Positions 1 through 8,378 are shown, counted from the stretch's first letter. The stretch is DNA of 64,000 nucleotides from Halobium salinum (GCF_026586625.1 NZ_JAODIW010000006.1:506927-570926), one strand, 5' to 3'. Made by a program: numbers and translations. The notes: a model not told the origin generated them from the letters alone.

Positions 1-51
1 GTCCGTCTCCGGGCCGGAGACGTCCGAGCTGGAGGGCAGTAGGTCGGCCAT
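1..51 (-). CDS. Partial gene, N-terminal 17 residues only
   Basis: An ATG on the minus strand at 51 opens a frame that runs off the left edge. The visible N-terminus is short, acidic and serine-rich (MADLLPSSSDVSG). It is divergent from the small membrane ORF at 169, so the roughly 117-nt gap between them should carry both promoters. Disordered N-termini of this kind occur in haloarchaeal winged-helix regulators, but 17 residues cannot support an assignment. Product unknown. Confidence 0.4.
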   Translation of the reverse strand, partial: MADLLPSSSDVSGPETD

Positions 52-168
52 CGTCTCCCGTCTCGACTCCGGGAGTATCAGTTTTCTCCCGCGCGGCGAA
101 CGGCGGTTTCGGGACTCTTCCCGTCGCCGGGGCGAAACGGCTTTGGGACCCCCGACGGAAGGGCGGGT

Positions 169-345
169 ATGTTCGGGACGCTGGCCGCACAGGGCGGCAT
201 CGTCGATTTCCTCCTCGGGCTCGACCCCGTGTTCGTCGGGCTCCTGGTCGTGATACTGGGGCTGGTCTTCTTCCTGTACCTGATGGCCCGCCGGACGCTG
301 CTCGGCCTCCGCGAGGGGTACGACCAGGGTCGCGGGGGTCGCTGA
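169..345 (+). CDS. Small single-pass membrane protein (58 aa)
   Basis: The frame starts at ATG 169 and stops at TGA 343-345. A hydrophobic segment at about residues 19-42 (VFVGLLVVILGLVFFLYLMA) is followed by a basic, glycine-rich tail (RRTLLGLREGYDQGRGGR), giving a one-TM protein with a probable cytoplasmic C-terminus. It lies 64 nt upstream of the phosphate permease on the same strand and may be cotranscribed with it. I do not recognise the family. The strong TM/tail partition and lack of a competing frame support coding; a partner role for the permease is inference. Confidence 0.6.
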   Translation: MFGTLAAQGGIVDFLLGLDPVFVGLLVVILGLVFFLYLMARRTLLGLREGYDQGRGGR

Positions 346-409
346 GCGGTGACCCCGTGGTGAAGTCCGTCGTCCAGTACGGGAGCGCCGCCAGCCGGGA
401 GGAGCCCCG

Positions 410-1612
410 ATGGTCGCCGTAACCACGGTCGCGGCGCTCGTCGTCGCCGCCGTCGCCAGCCTGTTCATGGCGTGGGCCATCGGCGCCGGCTCCTCGGGGT
501 CGACGCCGTTCGCGCCCGCCGTCGGCGCCAACGCCATCTCCGTGATGCGAGCGGGCTTCTTCGTCGGCATCCTCGGGTTCGCCGGCGCCGTCCTCCAAGG
601 GCAGGGGGTCACCGAGGCGGTCGGGACACAACTCATCGTCGGTCAGACGCTGACGACGACCGCGGCGGTCGTCGGCCTGCTCACCGCCGGCGGGCTGGTC
701 GCCGTCGGCGTCTTCGCCGGCTACCCCATCGCGACGGCGTTCACCGTCACCGGCGCCGTCGTCGGCGTCGGCCTCGCACTCGGGGGGGAACCGGCGTGGG
801 CGAAGTACCAGCAAATCGCCGCACTGTGGGTGCTCACCCCGTTCTTCGGCGGCGGCGTCGCCTACGCGACGGCCCGATTCCTCAGAGACGAGCGCGTCCC
901 CGAGTCCCTCGCCGTCCCCTTCCTCGCGGGACTCGTCGGCGCCATCGTCGCCAACGTCGAGTTCTCCCTCCTTCGGGTGGACGGCGAGCCGGCCTCCATC
1001 GCGGCCGCCGGCGCCGACGCGCTCGTTCTCCCCCGACTCGGCGGCGCCGGCGGGCTCGACCTCGGCGTCCTCCTCGTGACGCTCGCAGTGGCCGGACTCG
1101 TCACGCTGGCGCTCTGGCGGGACATCGCGGCCGACCAGGCCCGCGGCCAGCGCCACTTCCTGCTCGCGCTCGGCGCGCTGGTCGCCTTCTCCGCCGGCGG
1201 AAGCCAGGTCGGCCTCGCCATCGGCCCGCTCGTCCCCCTGCTCGACGAGGTGACGGTGCCCATCCTCGCGCTGCTCGTCGGCGGCGGCCTCGGCCTGCTC
1301 GCCGGGTCGTGGACCGGCGCCCCGCGGATGATCAAGGCGCTCGCACAGGACTACTCCTCGCTGGGCCCTCGCCGCTCCATCGCCGCGCTCATCCCCTCGT
1401 TCGCCATCGCCCAGACGGCCGTCGCCCTCGGCGTCCCGGTCTCGTTCAACGAGATAATCGTCTCGGCCATCGTCGGCAGCGGCTACGCCGCCGGCGGCGC
1501 CGGGGTCAGCCGGGAGAAGATGCTGTACACCGTCGCGGCGTGGGTCGGCTCGCTCGCGCTGGCGCTCGGCCTCGGCTACGGCGTGTTCACCGCGGTGGAC
1601 GCGGTGCTCTGA
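410..1612 (+). CDS. PiT-family inorganic phosphate transporter
   Basis: This is a 400-residue, almost entirely hydrophobic protein with about ten membrane segments in two homologous halves, as in PiT/Pho-4 permeases that take up phosphate with a cation. The N-terminal family signature is present as GANAISVMRAGFF near residues 38-50. The second-half counterpart lies near residues 340-370 (SFNEIIVSAIVGSGYAAGG), with the expected glycine and acidic or amide positions. Length is normal for archaeal PiT proteins. ATG 410 begins directly at the first hydrophobic segment. It converges with the sensor kinase at 1662. No phoU gene is visible in the window. Confidence 0.85.
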   Translation: MVAVTTVAALVVAAVASLFMAWAIGAGSSGSTPFAPAVGANAISVMRAGFFVGILGFAGAVLQGQGVTEAVGTQLIVGQTLTTTAAVVGLLTAGGLVAVGVFAGYPIATAFTVTGAVVGVGLALGGEPAWAKYQQIAALWVLTPFFGGGVAYATARFLRDERVPESLAVPFLAGLVGAIVANVEFSLLRVDGEPASIAAAGADALVLPRLGGAGGLDLGVLLVTLAVAGLVTLALWRDIAADQARGQRHFLLALGALVAFSAGGSQVGLAIGPLVPLLDEVTVPILALLVGGGLGLLAGSWTGAPRMIKALAQDYSSLGPRRSIAALIPSFAIAQTAVALGVPVSFNEIIVSAIVGSGYAAGGAGVSREKMLYTVAAWVGSLALALGLGYGVFTAVDAVL

Positions 1613-1661
1613 ACGTCGGCAGCCACCGCCGAGGAGGTGAGTCACCGCTCGTTCGGGGCGC

Positions 1662-3446
1662 TCACGCCCGCGGCACCGACAACGACACGACGCACCCTCG
1701 CGACCCGGCGTCCCGGATGTCGAGGGAGCCACCGGAGCGACTCACCGCCCACTTCACGAGCCAGAGGCCGAGGCCGTTCGAGTGCTCGAGCGCCGTCTCT
1801 CGGCCCGCCGTCAGAACGGTTCGCTCGTGGGGCGGGATTCCCGGCCCCTCGTCGCGCACCTCCACGGTGACGACGTCGGTGTCGTCGTCCACGGTGGCGG
1901 CGACCGCGACGGGTCCCTCGCCGTGACTGAGCGCGTTCTCCACCAGCTCGCGAAGCGCCTCCGGGAGCGACTCGTCGGCGCGGACGTACGTCCCTGGGGG
2001 AACGGCAGTCGTCACCGACGCGTCCGGGTGGGTGACACGGCAGTCGGCAACCGCGGCTCCGACCAGGTCGTCGAGGTCGAGGTCGCGGACCCGCGAACTC
2101 GTCAGGAGCCGTTCGACGTTCCGCGCCTTCTCGCTCTGGTCGACGACGTGAGCACCCTTCTCCCGGCTGACCTCGGCGGCCCGACGGTGCGCGGGGTCGT
2201 CGAGGTCGGTCGCGAGCCGGTCGAGGTGGCCCAGGACGACGTTCATGTCGTTGCGGACGGTGTGTCTGAGCACCCGGTTCTGCACCTCGAGGCGCTGTTC
2301 GCGAATCAACTGCTCCGTGACGTCGCGGAGGGTCACGAGCCGACCGATGGCTCGACCACCGTAGGCGTTGACGGGGGAGGACTCGACCCGGAGGTGTCGC
2401 CGCCGCCCGCCGACGTCGACGTTCACGACCCTGCCGCCGACCGCCGACGTGTCGACACCGCCGTCACCGCGCACGCTCCGGGTTCCCTCGCCGATGCGTG
2501 TCCCTTCGCCGACACGGTCGTAGGCACCGGCGTCGGGGCTGGCACCGGCACCGGCATCGGCGCCGGCGCCGACGTCGATACCGACTTCCGGGAGTACCGA
2601 ATCGAACGGTTCTCCGAGTAGTGACTCCCGCGAGCGACCGAGCAGCCCCACCGCGGCGGCGTTGGCGTCGACGACGTATCCGTGACTGTCGAGGATTATC
2701 GCGCCCGCCGTCATCCCTTCGAGCGCGGCGTCGCGGGCGAGCTCCCGGACGACCGGCATCGTATCGAGAAACCGAAGCCGACCCACGGCGACCGCAAAGG
2801 AGAGGCCAGTTCCGACGAAGGCGATGGGCGTGGGGTCGACCGGGGCCGTCGGCGACGCGTCGACGAGGTGGAGAACGTTCGCCACCCACGGCAGGGCCAG
2901 TCCGACGAGCAGCGCCGCGACCTGCCTCCGGTAGAGGTCTCGCCGGTAGAACGTCCAGAGGAGGACGAGGGTTCCCCCACCCAACAGGACGTACGAGTAC
3001 ACCGCATGAACCCAGAACAGAGGGCCGTACGTCGACTCCACCACGGAGAACCCGTCGACCGTCACGACGCTGGTCGCGGACCACAGCCGCTCGTGCCGGG
3101 CGTTGGTCGCCGCGAGCACGAGGAGGGCGACGGGTTCGACGACCAGCGCGGCGACCGACCACGTCGGGAGACGTTCGCTCACGCCGGCGTACGACAGCGC
3201 GAACGCGAACCACGAGGTGACCGTGAGGCCGACCCCGAGGTACTTCACCGTGTACCAGAACCGGGTCGCGACGGTGGTGTCGGCGACCAACTGCATCCCG
3301 ACGGCTCCCGCCCACAGCGTGACCCCGGCCATCAGCAGGGCGAACCAGCGGGTCCCCGGGACTCGACGGACTCGTAGCGCGACGGCCGTCAGTGCGCTCC
3401 CCACTACAGCGGCCCCGAACACGAGGACGGTGAGTGGTGAGATCAT
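1662..3446 (-). CDS. Membrane histidine kinase with 7TM N-terminus and PAS domain
   Basis: This is a 594-residue sensor kinase. Residues 1-225 hold about seven TM helices of the haloarchaeal 7TM histidine-kinase sensor type. A PAS domain follows (about 235-375), interrupted by a low-complexity Gly/Ala/Asp insert. The dimerisation motif is RVLRHTVRNDMNVVLGHL with the phosphoacceptor His near residue 390. The ATPase domain has the N-box (ELVENALSHG), G1 (DEGPGIP) and G2 (NGLGLWLV). I prefer ATG 3446 over the GTG at 3461 because it starts at the first TM segment. No receiver gene is adjacent, so the partner is unknown, as is usual for such orphan kinases. Phosphate sensing is only a guess from its neighbour. 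Confidence 0.85.
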   Translation of the reverse strand: MISPLTVLVFGAAVVGSALTAVALRVRRVPGTRWFALLMAGVTLWAGAVGMQLVADTTVATRFWYTVKYLGVGLTVTSWFAFALSYAGVSERLPTWSVAALVVEPVALLVLAATNARHERLWSATSVVTVDGFSVVESTYGPLFWVHAVYSYVLLGGGTLVLLWTFYRRDLYRRQVAALLVGLALPWVANVLHLVDASPTAPVDPTPIAFVGTGLSFAVAVGRLRFLDTMPVVRELARDAALEGMTAGAIILDSHGYVVDANAAAVGLLGRSRESLLGEPFDSVLPEVGIDVGAGADAGAGASPDAGAYDRVGEGTRIGEGTRSVRGDGGVDTSAVGGRVVNVDVGGRRRHLRVESSPVNAYGGRAIGRLVTLRDVTEQLIREQRLEVQNRVLRHTVRNDMNVVLGHLDRLATDLDDPAHRRAAEVSREKGAHVVDQSEKARNVERLLTSSRVRDLDLDDLVGAAVADCRVTHPDASVTTAVPPGTYVRADESLPEALRELVENALSHGEGPVAVAATVDDDTDVVTVEVRDEGPGIPPHERTVLTAGRETALEHSNGLGLWLVKWAVSRSGGSLDIRDAGSRGCVVSLSVPRA

Positions 3447-3639
3447 GGTAGGGTCCCGCACCGGCCGGCGCCGATACTCTGTCTAAACTGACATTCGTCC
3501 AGGAATAAGCGTTTCGCCCGCCGAACGGTGCGCCGCGGGATGCGGTGTCCCAGGGGGAGCGACGCGGGCAGTTTCGGGACCGAGCAACCGGGGGGCCGAG
3601 ACGGCTCGGTAGCCGAGGGACGGCGGTCCTACGGCAGCG

Positions 3640-5025
3640 TCACTCGTTCTGGACCTCGGCCGGTTCCTCTTCGTCGAGCTCGGCCGCCGTCGGCGTCTCG
3701 GGGATGGTGATGCGCGCCTTCATGATGCGCGTGTTGTCGACCTGTTCGATGCGGATGGTGACGCCCTCGTACTCGATCTCCTCACCCTCCTCGACGAGGC
3801 GGCCGGCGCGATTGAAGATGAAGCCGGCGAGCGTCTCGAACTCCTCGCCTTCCGGGAGCGTGAGTTCGAGCTCCTCGTTCACCTCGTCGATGTTCACCTC
3901 GCCGCGCACGAGGACGGTGCGGTCGTCGACGACTTCGAAGGGCTCCTCTTCGTCACCCTCGAGGATGTCGCCGACGATCTCCTCGACCATGTCCTCCAGC
4001 GTGATGAGCCCCTCCGTGGTGCCGAACTCGTCGATGACGATGACCATCTGGAGACGGTCCTCCTGAATTTCGGTGAGGAGTTCGTCGACGTTCTTCGACT
4101 CGGGGACGTGGAGGGTAGGCTGAACGAGCTCGCTCAGCACCGGCTGGCCCTCGCCGTACTCCTTCGCGCGGACGAGGTTGCGCACGTTGACGATGCCGAT
4201 GATGTTGTCGAGGTTGCCGTCGTACACCGGGATGCGCTCGTGGTCGGAGCGGACACACTCCTCGATGGCCTCCTCGACGGTGGCGTCCTTCGAGACGGCG
4301 GTCATGTCGAGGCGGGGGGTCATCACCTCCTTGGCGATGGTCCGGTTGAACCGGAAGATGCGGTCGAGCATCTCCCGTTCCTCCTCCTCGATGACCCCCT
4401 CGCGCTCCCCGGTCTGAATCATGTCCTGAATCTCGTCGCGGGTGACGTAGGAGGTCTCGATGGCCGCCCGGCCGCCCGTCACGCGGTTGATGAGCCGGGT
4501 GAGGTAGTCGAAGACGACGATGAGCGGGTAGAGGACCATCTCGCTGTACTGCAGCGGCTTCGCGATTCGCAGCGCCCACGACTCGGTGTTCTCGACGGCG
4601 TACGACTTCGGCGCGGACTCGCCGAACAGCAGGACGAGCGTCGTGATGCCGAACGTCGAGACCAGGACGGCGGTCCCCGGGTCGAAGTAGATGCCGACGA
4701 CTGCGGTCGCCAGCGAGGACATCGCGATGTTGGCGATGTTGTTGCCGACGAGGATGGTAACGAGCAGCTTGTGGGGGTCCTCCTTCAGTTCTTGAACGTA
4801 CAGCGACCCGGGAACTCCGTCCTCGACCAGCGCCTCCACCCGGTGTTTCGCGAGCGAGAACATCGCGATCTCCGAGGAGGAGAAGAACGCCGAGACGCCG
4901 ATGAGAACGGCGATGGCGATCGAGCCGGCGATCGTGACGGTGAGGTCGTTGATCGGAATCGGCCCCAGATTCGACTGGGCGGGAACGGAGGCGAGGATGG
5001 GTGACTCTGGCGACGACAAACCCAT
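3640..5025 (-). CDS. CNNM/CorC-type membrane protein with CBS pair (hemolysin C family)
   Basis: The 461-residue protein has the standard four-part architecture. A DUF21/CNNM transmembrane domain spans about residues 28-200 (starting GSIAIAVLIGVSAFFSSSEIA, with the FSSSEIA motif). Two CBS domains lie at about 215-345 (MTPRLDMTAVS..., then IVIDEFGTTEGLITLED). A CorC_HlyC FAD-like domain lies at about 360-440. Family members are implicated in Mg2+/Co2+ efflux or homeostasis; 'hemolysin' is a legacy name. Cargo cannot be read from sequence. The acidic C-terminal tail is typical of haloarchaea. It is monocistronic and divergent from the glutaredoxin gene. Confidence 0.88.
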   Translation of the reverse strand: MGLSSPESPILASVPAQSNLGPIPINDLTVTIAGSIAIAVLIGVSAFFSSSEIAMFSLAKHRVEALVEDGVPGSLYVQELKEDPHKLLVTILVGNNIANIAMSSLATAVVGIYFDPGTAVLVSTFGITTLVLLFGESAPKSYAVENTESWALRIAKPLQYSEMVLYPLIVVFDYLTRLINRVTGGRAAIETSYVTRDEIQDMIQTGEREGVIEEEEREMLDRIFRFNRTIAKEVMTPRLDMTAVSKDATVEEAIEECVRSDHERIPVYDGNLDNIIGIVNVRNLVRAKEYGEGQPVLSELVQPTLHVPESKNVDELLTEIQEDRLQMVIVIDEFGTTEGLITLEDMVEEIVGDILEGDEEEPFEVVDDRTVLVRGEVNIDEVNEELELTLPEGEEFETLAGFIFNRAGRLVEEGEEIEYEGVTIRIEQVDNTRIMKARITIPETPTAAELDEEEPAEVQNE

Positions 5026-5130
5026 GTAACACCCGAGATTGAGCCGGCCCGGAATTAAGCGTTGTCCTCTCCCCCGGGCGGCGTCGCCGGGAGCGAAGGG
5101 CTTAGGCCCGAAACGCTCGAACGTCGGGGT

Positions 5131-5418
5131 ATGTCAGACGACGGGCCCGCCATCACGCTGTATCGCCTGCAGGCCTGCCCGTTCTGTGAACGGGTCGTCC
5201 GCAAGCTGCAGGAGTACGACCTCGACTACCGCTCCCGGTTCGTCGAACCGATGCACGCCGACCGAAACGTCGTCAAGCGCATCAGCGGGAAGCGAACCGT
5301 CCCCGCCATCGTCGACGACGACACGGGCATGACGATGTCCGAGTCCGCGAACATCGTCGAGTATCTGGAGAAGACCTACGGGGAGGACCGCGCGTCGACC
5401 GACGGGGGTGCCGCCTGA
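5131..5418 (+). CDS. Glutaredoxin / GST N-terminal-like thioredoxin-fold protein
   Basis: The 95-residue thioredoxin-fold protein has an N-terminal active site CPFC (Cys16, Cys19), a TVPAIV cis-proline loop near residue 57 and an SESANIVEYL helix, as in glutaredoxins and GST N-terminal domains. Haloarchaea generally use gamma-glutamylcysteine or other thiols rather than glutathione, so the reducing partner is uncertain. ATG 5131 starts just before the first beta strand; an earlier in-frame ATG at 5062 would add a 23-residue non-conserved extension. Its stop codon overlaps the next start by one base (TGATG), indicating translational coupling to the redoxin gene. Confidence 0.85.
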   Translation: MSDDGPAITLYRLQACPFCERVVRKLQEYDLDYRSRFVEPMHADRNVVKRISGKRTVPAIVDDDTGMTMSESANIVEYLEKTYGEDRASTDGGAA

Positions 5419-5927
5419 TGGTCGACTTCGAGGTCGTCGACCTCCCCGAGGCCGACTACCCGGAGGCGGGCGAGACCGCGCCCGACTTCACCCGCCCGCT
5501 CGTCAACGCGGAGTACTGGGAGGACGTCTCGCTCTCGTCGCTCACCGACCAGGGGCCGGTCCTGCTCGTCTTCTACCCGATGGACGGCGCGTTCCCGGCG
5601 ACGTACATGTGGAACGAGATGCGCGACCGGGCGTGGGGCGACCGACTCACGGTCGTCGGCTGTTCGGTTTCGACCCCCTACGAGCACAAGACGCTCATCG
5701 AGGAGCGAGCGATGGACTACCGCCTCTTTTCGGACCCGCAGAACGGCGTCGCCCGCGAGTACGGCGTCGAGAACCCGCTCGACGGGATGGCCGGGGTCGA
5801 GGAAGCTCGGCCCGCCGTCTTCCTGCTCGACGGCGACCGCACCGTGGAGTACGCGTGGGTCGCGAGCGAGTGGCCCGACTTCCCCGACTACGACGAGGTC
5901 CAGGACGCCATCGACGCGCTGGTCTGA
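5418..5927 (+). CDS. AhpC/TSA-like redoxin domain protein lacking the peroxidatic cysteine
   Basis: The 169-residue protein has a redoxin fold. It opens with GETAPDF, has the strand LLVFYPMDGAFP, and ends with a conserved strand before the final helix. In peroxiredoxins a Thr-x-x-Cys follows the first strand. Here that position reads FPATYMWNE with no cysteine, and the only visible Cys is in the next strand (VVGCSVST). Peroxidase activity by the usual route is therefore doubtful; a binding, chaperone or regulatory role is possible. It is coupled by a one-base overlap to the glutaredoxin gene, so the two probably act together in thiol redox chemistry. Confidence 0.75.
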   Translation: MVDFEVVDLPEADYPEAGETAPDFTRPLVNAEYWEDVSLSSLTDQGPVLLVFYPMDGAFPATYMWNEMRDRAWGDRLTVVGCSVSTPYEHKTLIEERAMDYRLFSDPQNGVAREYGVENPLDGMAGVEEARPAVFLLDGDRTVEYAWVASEWPDFPDYDEVQDAIDALV

Positions 5928-6047
5928 GTCCGCGACGCGGCGTCCCGGCCCGGGCGTGTCGTTCGCCGGCCGCCCGACGGCGGCGACCGTGTGACGTCGA
6001 AACACCCCGGCGTCACGCTTTTCTCCGCCCCTACCCGAGAGTCGACC

Positions 6048-6668
6048 ATGCCCGCAGACGACGCTCTCGACTCCACCCTTCGGGACGCCGTCGTGTCGGC
6101 CGCGTCGGCCGTCCACGAGGGGGAGGCGGTCGTCTATCCGACGGAGACGGTGTACGGTCTCGGTGCGGACGCGCTCTCGACGGCGGCGGTCGAACGCGTC
6201 TTCGAAATCAAGGGGCGTGACCGTGACAAACCGCTGTCGCTCGCGGCGCCCAGCGTCGACGCCGCCCTCGAGTACGTCCGCCCCACGGAGCGCGAGGAAC
6301 GGTTCATGCGCGCGTTCCTCCCCGGCCCCGTCACCGTCGTCGTCGAGCGCGGCGATTCGGTCCCGGACGCCCTCACCGCCGGTCGCGACCGCGTCGGCGT
6401 CCGGGTCCCGGACCACCCGGTCGCGCTCGCCCTGCTGCGCGAGGCCGCACCGACACCCGTGACCGCCACCAGCGCCAACCTCAGTGGCGCGCCGAGCGTC
6501 ACCGACCCGGCCGACCTCGACCCGTCGCTCCGAGAGCGGGTCGCGGCCGTCGTCGACGGCGGGGTCACCCCCGGCACCGAGAGCACGGTCGTCGACCCGG
6601 GCGCCGGCGTCATCCATCGGCGCGGCGCCCTCGGCGACGAGATTCGAGAGTGGCTGGCGTCGAACTGA
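6048..6668 (+). CDS. Sua5/YciO/YrdC-family L-threonylcarbamoyladenylate synthase
   Basis: The 206-residue YrdC-domain protein is predicted to make threonylcarbamoyl-AMP from Thr, bicarbonate and ATP for the t6A37 modification of ANN-decoding tRNAs. Motifs seen are YPTETVYGLG (KxR/SxN fold entry), IKGRDRDKPLSL, the basic residues around them, and TATSANLSG with the conserved SAN. It lacks the separate C-terminal Sua5 domain, so it is the short YrdC/YciO form. ATG 6048 is preceded by a typical gap, while an upstream in-frame ATG at 5991 adds unrelated sequence. It faces the Cas4-like gene with a 3-nt gap between stops. Another Sua5 paralog may exist elsewhere, so the exact role is moderately certain. 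Confidence 0.82.
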   Translation: MPADDALDSTLRDAVVSAASAVHEGEAVVYPTETVYGLGADALSTAAVERVFEIKGRDRDKPLSLAAPSVDAALEYVRPTEREERFMRAFLPGPVTVVVERGDSVPDALTAGRDRVGVRVPDHPVALALLREAAPTPVTATSANLSGAPSVTDPADLDPSLRERVAAVVDGGVTPGTESTVVDPGAGVIHRRGALGDEIREWLASN

Positions 6669-6671
6669 GTG

Positions 6672-7352
6672 TCAGAGCCCCAGCAGCGACCGCAACGACC
6701 GCGTCTTCACCCCACACTCCGTGACGTACTCGCAGGTCTCACATTTCGCGCTGTTTCGCAGCCGAGACGGTGGCCCGTCGAGGGAGCGGACCGCCCGCAG
6801 CGTCCGTCGGTAGGCGGCCTTCCGCCGGGTCGTCAGGCGCACCTCGCGGACGACGGCGTGAGCCGGGTACTCGACGAGCGCGCGGTCGACGCGCTCCCGA
6901 CGCTCCCACGCGAGCGCCTTCGCCGCGGCGACGGCCTTCACCGTCTGCGGTTCCCAGACACCCTGCTCCGGCGGTGCCCCCGGTGAGACGAGCGTCGGGA
7001 ACGGCCCTCCTGCCGTCTCGTCCGCGTCCGACCCCTCAACCAACACCTTGCTCGCGATTCCCCGGCAGTCCTTCCCGTCGAGCAGCACCTCCCGTGCCTC
7101 GGGGTCGACGAGGCCCTCCCAGTAGTCGCGCGCCGCCACCCGCGCCAGCGCCCGTCGGTACTCCTCGGGGGAGCGTTCGACCGGCAGTTCCCGGAGGGTC
7201 GGGTCGTCGGCGTCGAGAAGTTCGGGGTACCGGAACGCGAGCGACTTCGTCTCGGCCACCTCCGCCGGCGGTCCCCGGTCCTCGTCGCGGCGCGCGTAGT
7301 ACAGTTGTCGGGGGCAGTACGCCGCCCGCGAGAGGTCGCTGAACGTCGGCAC
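6672..7352 (-). CDS. Stand-alone Cas4/Dna2-like Fe-S protein, nuclease residues apparently lost
   Basis: The 226-residue protein resembles the Cas4/DUF83 family. Tyr-Cys at residues 12-13 (SRAAYCPRQLYYAR) and a C-terminal Cys triad (C204, C207, C213 in KCETCEYVTECG) form the four-Cys Fe-S site. The middle region, where PD-(D/E)XK members carry GxxD and an ExK motif, reads GIASKVLV and, further on, PTLVSPGA, without the expected acidic/lysine set. No CRISPR repeats or cas genes are in the window. It may be a structural Fe-S or DNA-binding relative rather than a nuclease. It is monocistronic, with its start facing the structured element at 7525-7653. Confidence 0.7.
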   Translation of the reverse strand: MPTFSDLSRAAYCPRQLYYARRDEDRGPPAEVAETKSLAFRYPELLDADDPTLRELPVERSPEEYRRALARVAARDYWEGLVDPEAREVLLDGKDCRGIASKVLVEGSDADETAGGPFPTLVSPGAPPEQGVWEPQTVKAVAAAKALAWERRERVDRALVEYPAHAVVREVRLTTRRKAAYRRTLRAVRSLDGPPSRLRNSAKCETCEYVTECGVKTRSLRSLLGL

Positions 7353-7657
7353 GGCGACGGTGGTTCCGTCCTCATATTTGAACGTTCGCCACGGGGTGGC
7401 GGTAGTGATTGCCGGTGTGTCGGCGGTGGCGGGGCGATGGCGATGCGGTGGCGGTGCTGAGGCGGGGCGGTGCTGGAGCCGGTCCGCTTCACGCCGCGAG
7501 CGAGGCCGAAGGTCGAGCGAGTGGCCTTTTTTGTCGCCAGAAACCGGAGGTTTCTGGCTGGATAGCCAGAACGCGTCGCGTTCTGGCGATGGTCGAGATT
7601 TTTTGGCCGGGGTCGAGGTGGCCGAGGGCCACCGAGGCCCCGGTGAAAAAAGGTCGA
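7353..7657. other. 305-nt intergenic region with dispersed-repeat module and hairpins
   Basis: There is no credible gene here. Besides the structured element at 7525-7653 it contains, at 7491-7518, the near-palindromic module GCGAGCGAGGCCGAAGG + T + CGAGCGAGTG. This recurs in reverse orientation at 54531-54560 upstream of srp54 with about one mismatch. The region lies downstream of the Cmi4-like gene and upstream of the Cas4-like gene, both on the minus strand. Confidence 0.6.
7525..7653 (-). other. Multi-hairpin structured element downstream of the Cmi4-like gene
   Basis: Complementary outer arms CCTTTTTT (7525-7532) and AAAAAAGG (7646-7653) enclose three perfect internal hairpins. They are GCCAGAAACC/GGTTTCTGGC (7536-7545, 7549-7558), GCCAGAACGCG/CGCGTTCTGGC (7565-7575, 7577-7587) and GGTGGCC/GGCCACC (7617-7623, 7627-7633), the last nested in CCGGGG/CCCCGG. 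It begins 4 nt after the Cmi4-like stop in transcription order. It could be a compound terminator, a 3'UTR stability element or a non-coding RNA fold. The fold is read directly from complementarity; function is inferred. Confidence 0.5.
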
Positions 7658-8254
7658 TTAGAAGGAAACGTCGGTCTCGATGTCCTCGGCGGCCTCCCGA
7701 AGGCCGTCCTCGTGGGCGCCCTTGGCGTAGGAGTCGGAGAGGTCCGAGTCGGTGAGTAGCTCCGCGAACTCGTCTCGGAAGCGGTCGTTGGCGCGGGTCG
7801 ACCGGCGGTCGGCGTGGACGACGGCGGTGTAGTGAGCGAGCTCCGCTTCGGAGACCGAGAGCGCCGCGGCCCGCTCCTCCTCGGGGACGTCTTCGACGAC
7901 CATGGTCCGGAGCCGCGAGAGCTCGAACGGGGCGTCGCGGTCCGTCTCGCGGACGAGGTGGAGGTCCATCCGCGCGTCGAACACGGTCGCCGCGTCGAGG
8001 TCCATGGCGGCGGCGATGGCGTCGTCGTCCTCGCCGTCGTGGTAGCGGCGGACCACTTCGACGAGCGCCGCGTCGTCGAGACCCGAGACGAACGCGTACT
8101 CCTCGCGCATGAGGGCGACGAGCTCTTCGACGCGCTCGCTCGGGTCCCGCTCGTCTGCGAGCGACCCCCGGGACTCCTCCTGTCGCTCCGTCACCGTGTC
8201 ACCACCGGTGGTGTCGATGAAGATGTCGCGTAGCTCCTCGGTCTTCTCGTCCAT
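7658..8254 (-). CDS. Conditioned medium-induced protein 4 (Cmi4)-like haloarchaeal protein
   Basis: The 198-residue, very acidic, soluble protein is rich in helix-forming Glu/Asp/Ala/Arg. It has no signal peptide or TM segment. The central part (about residues 45-110) looks helix-turn-helix-like (LVEVVRRYHDGEDDDAIAAA followed by a short second helix pair), so a DNA-binding or RNA-polymerase-associated role is possible. I recall haloarchaeal proteins of this size and composition annotated as conditioned medium-induced protein 4, but cannot verify this. ATG 8254 is the only sensible start. It is divergent from bioY, and its 3' end abuts the structured element. Confidence 0.65.
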   Translation of the reverse strand: MDEKTEELRDIFIDTTGGDTVTERQEESRGSLADERDPSERVEELVALMREEYAFVSGLDDAALVEVVRRYHDGEDDDAIAAAMDLDAATVFDARMDLHLVRETDRDAPFELSRLRTMVVEDVPEEERAAALSVSEAELAHYTAVVHADRRSTRANDRFRDEFAELLTDSDLSDSYAKGAHEDGLREAAEDIETDVSF

Positions 8255-8378
8255 GAGTGCCCCTTAGAAACCGCCACGCTACTAAAAGTTGGTGGGGGTG
8301 TGCGTCCGTCGGTCCCACCGCTCGCCGGTACCCGCCGGCGTCGTCCGTCCTCCGGCGCCGTTCCGGCGCGCGTCAACC

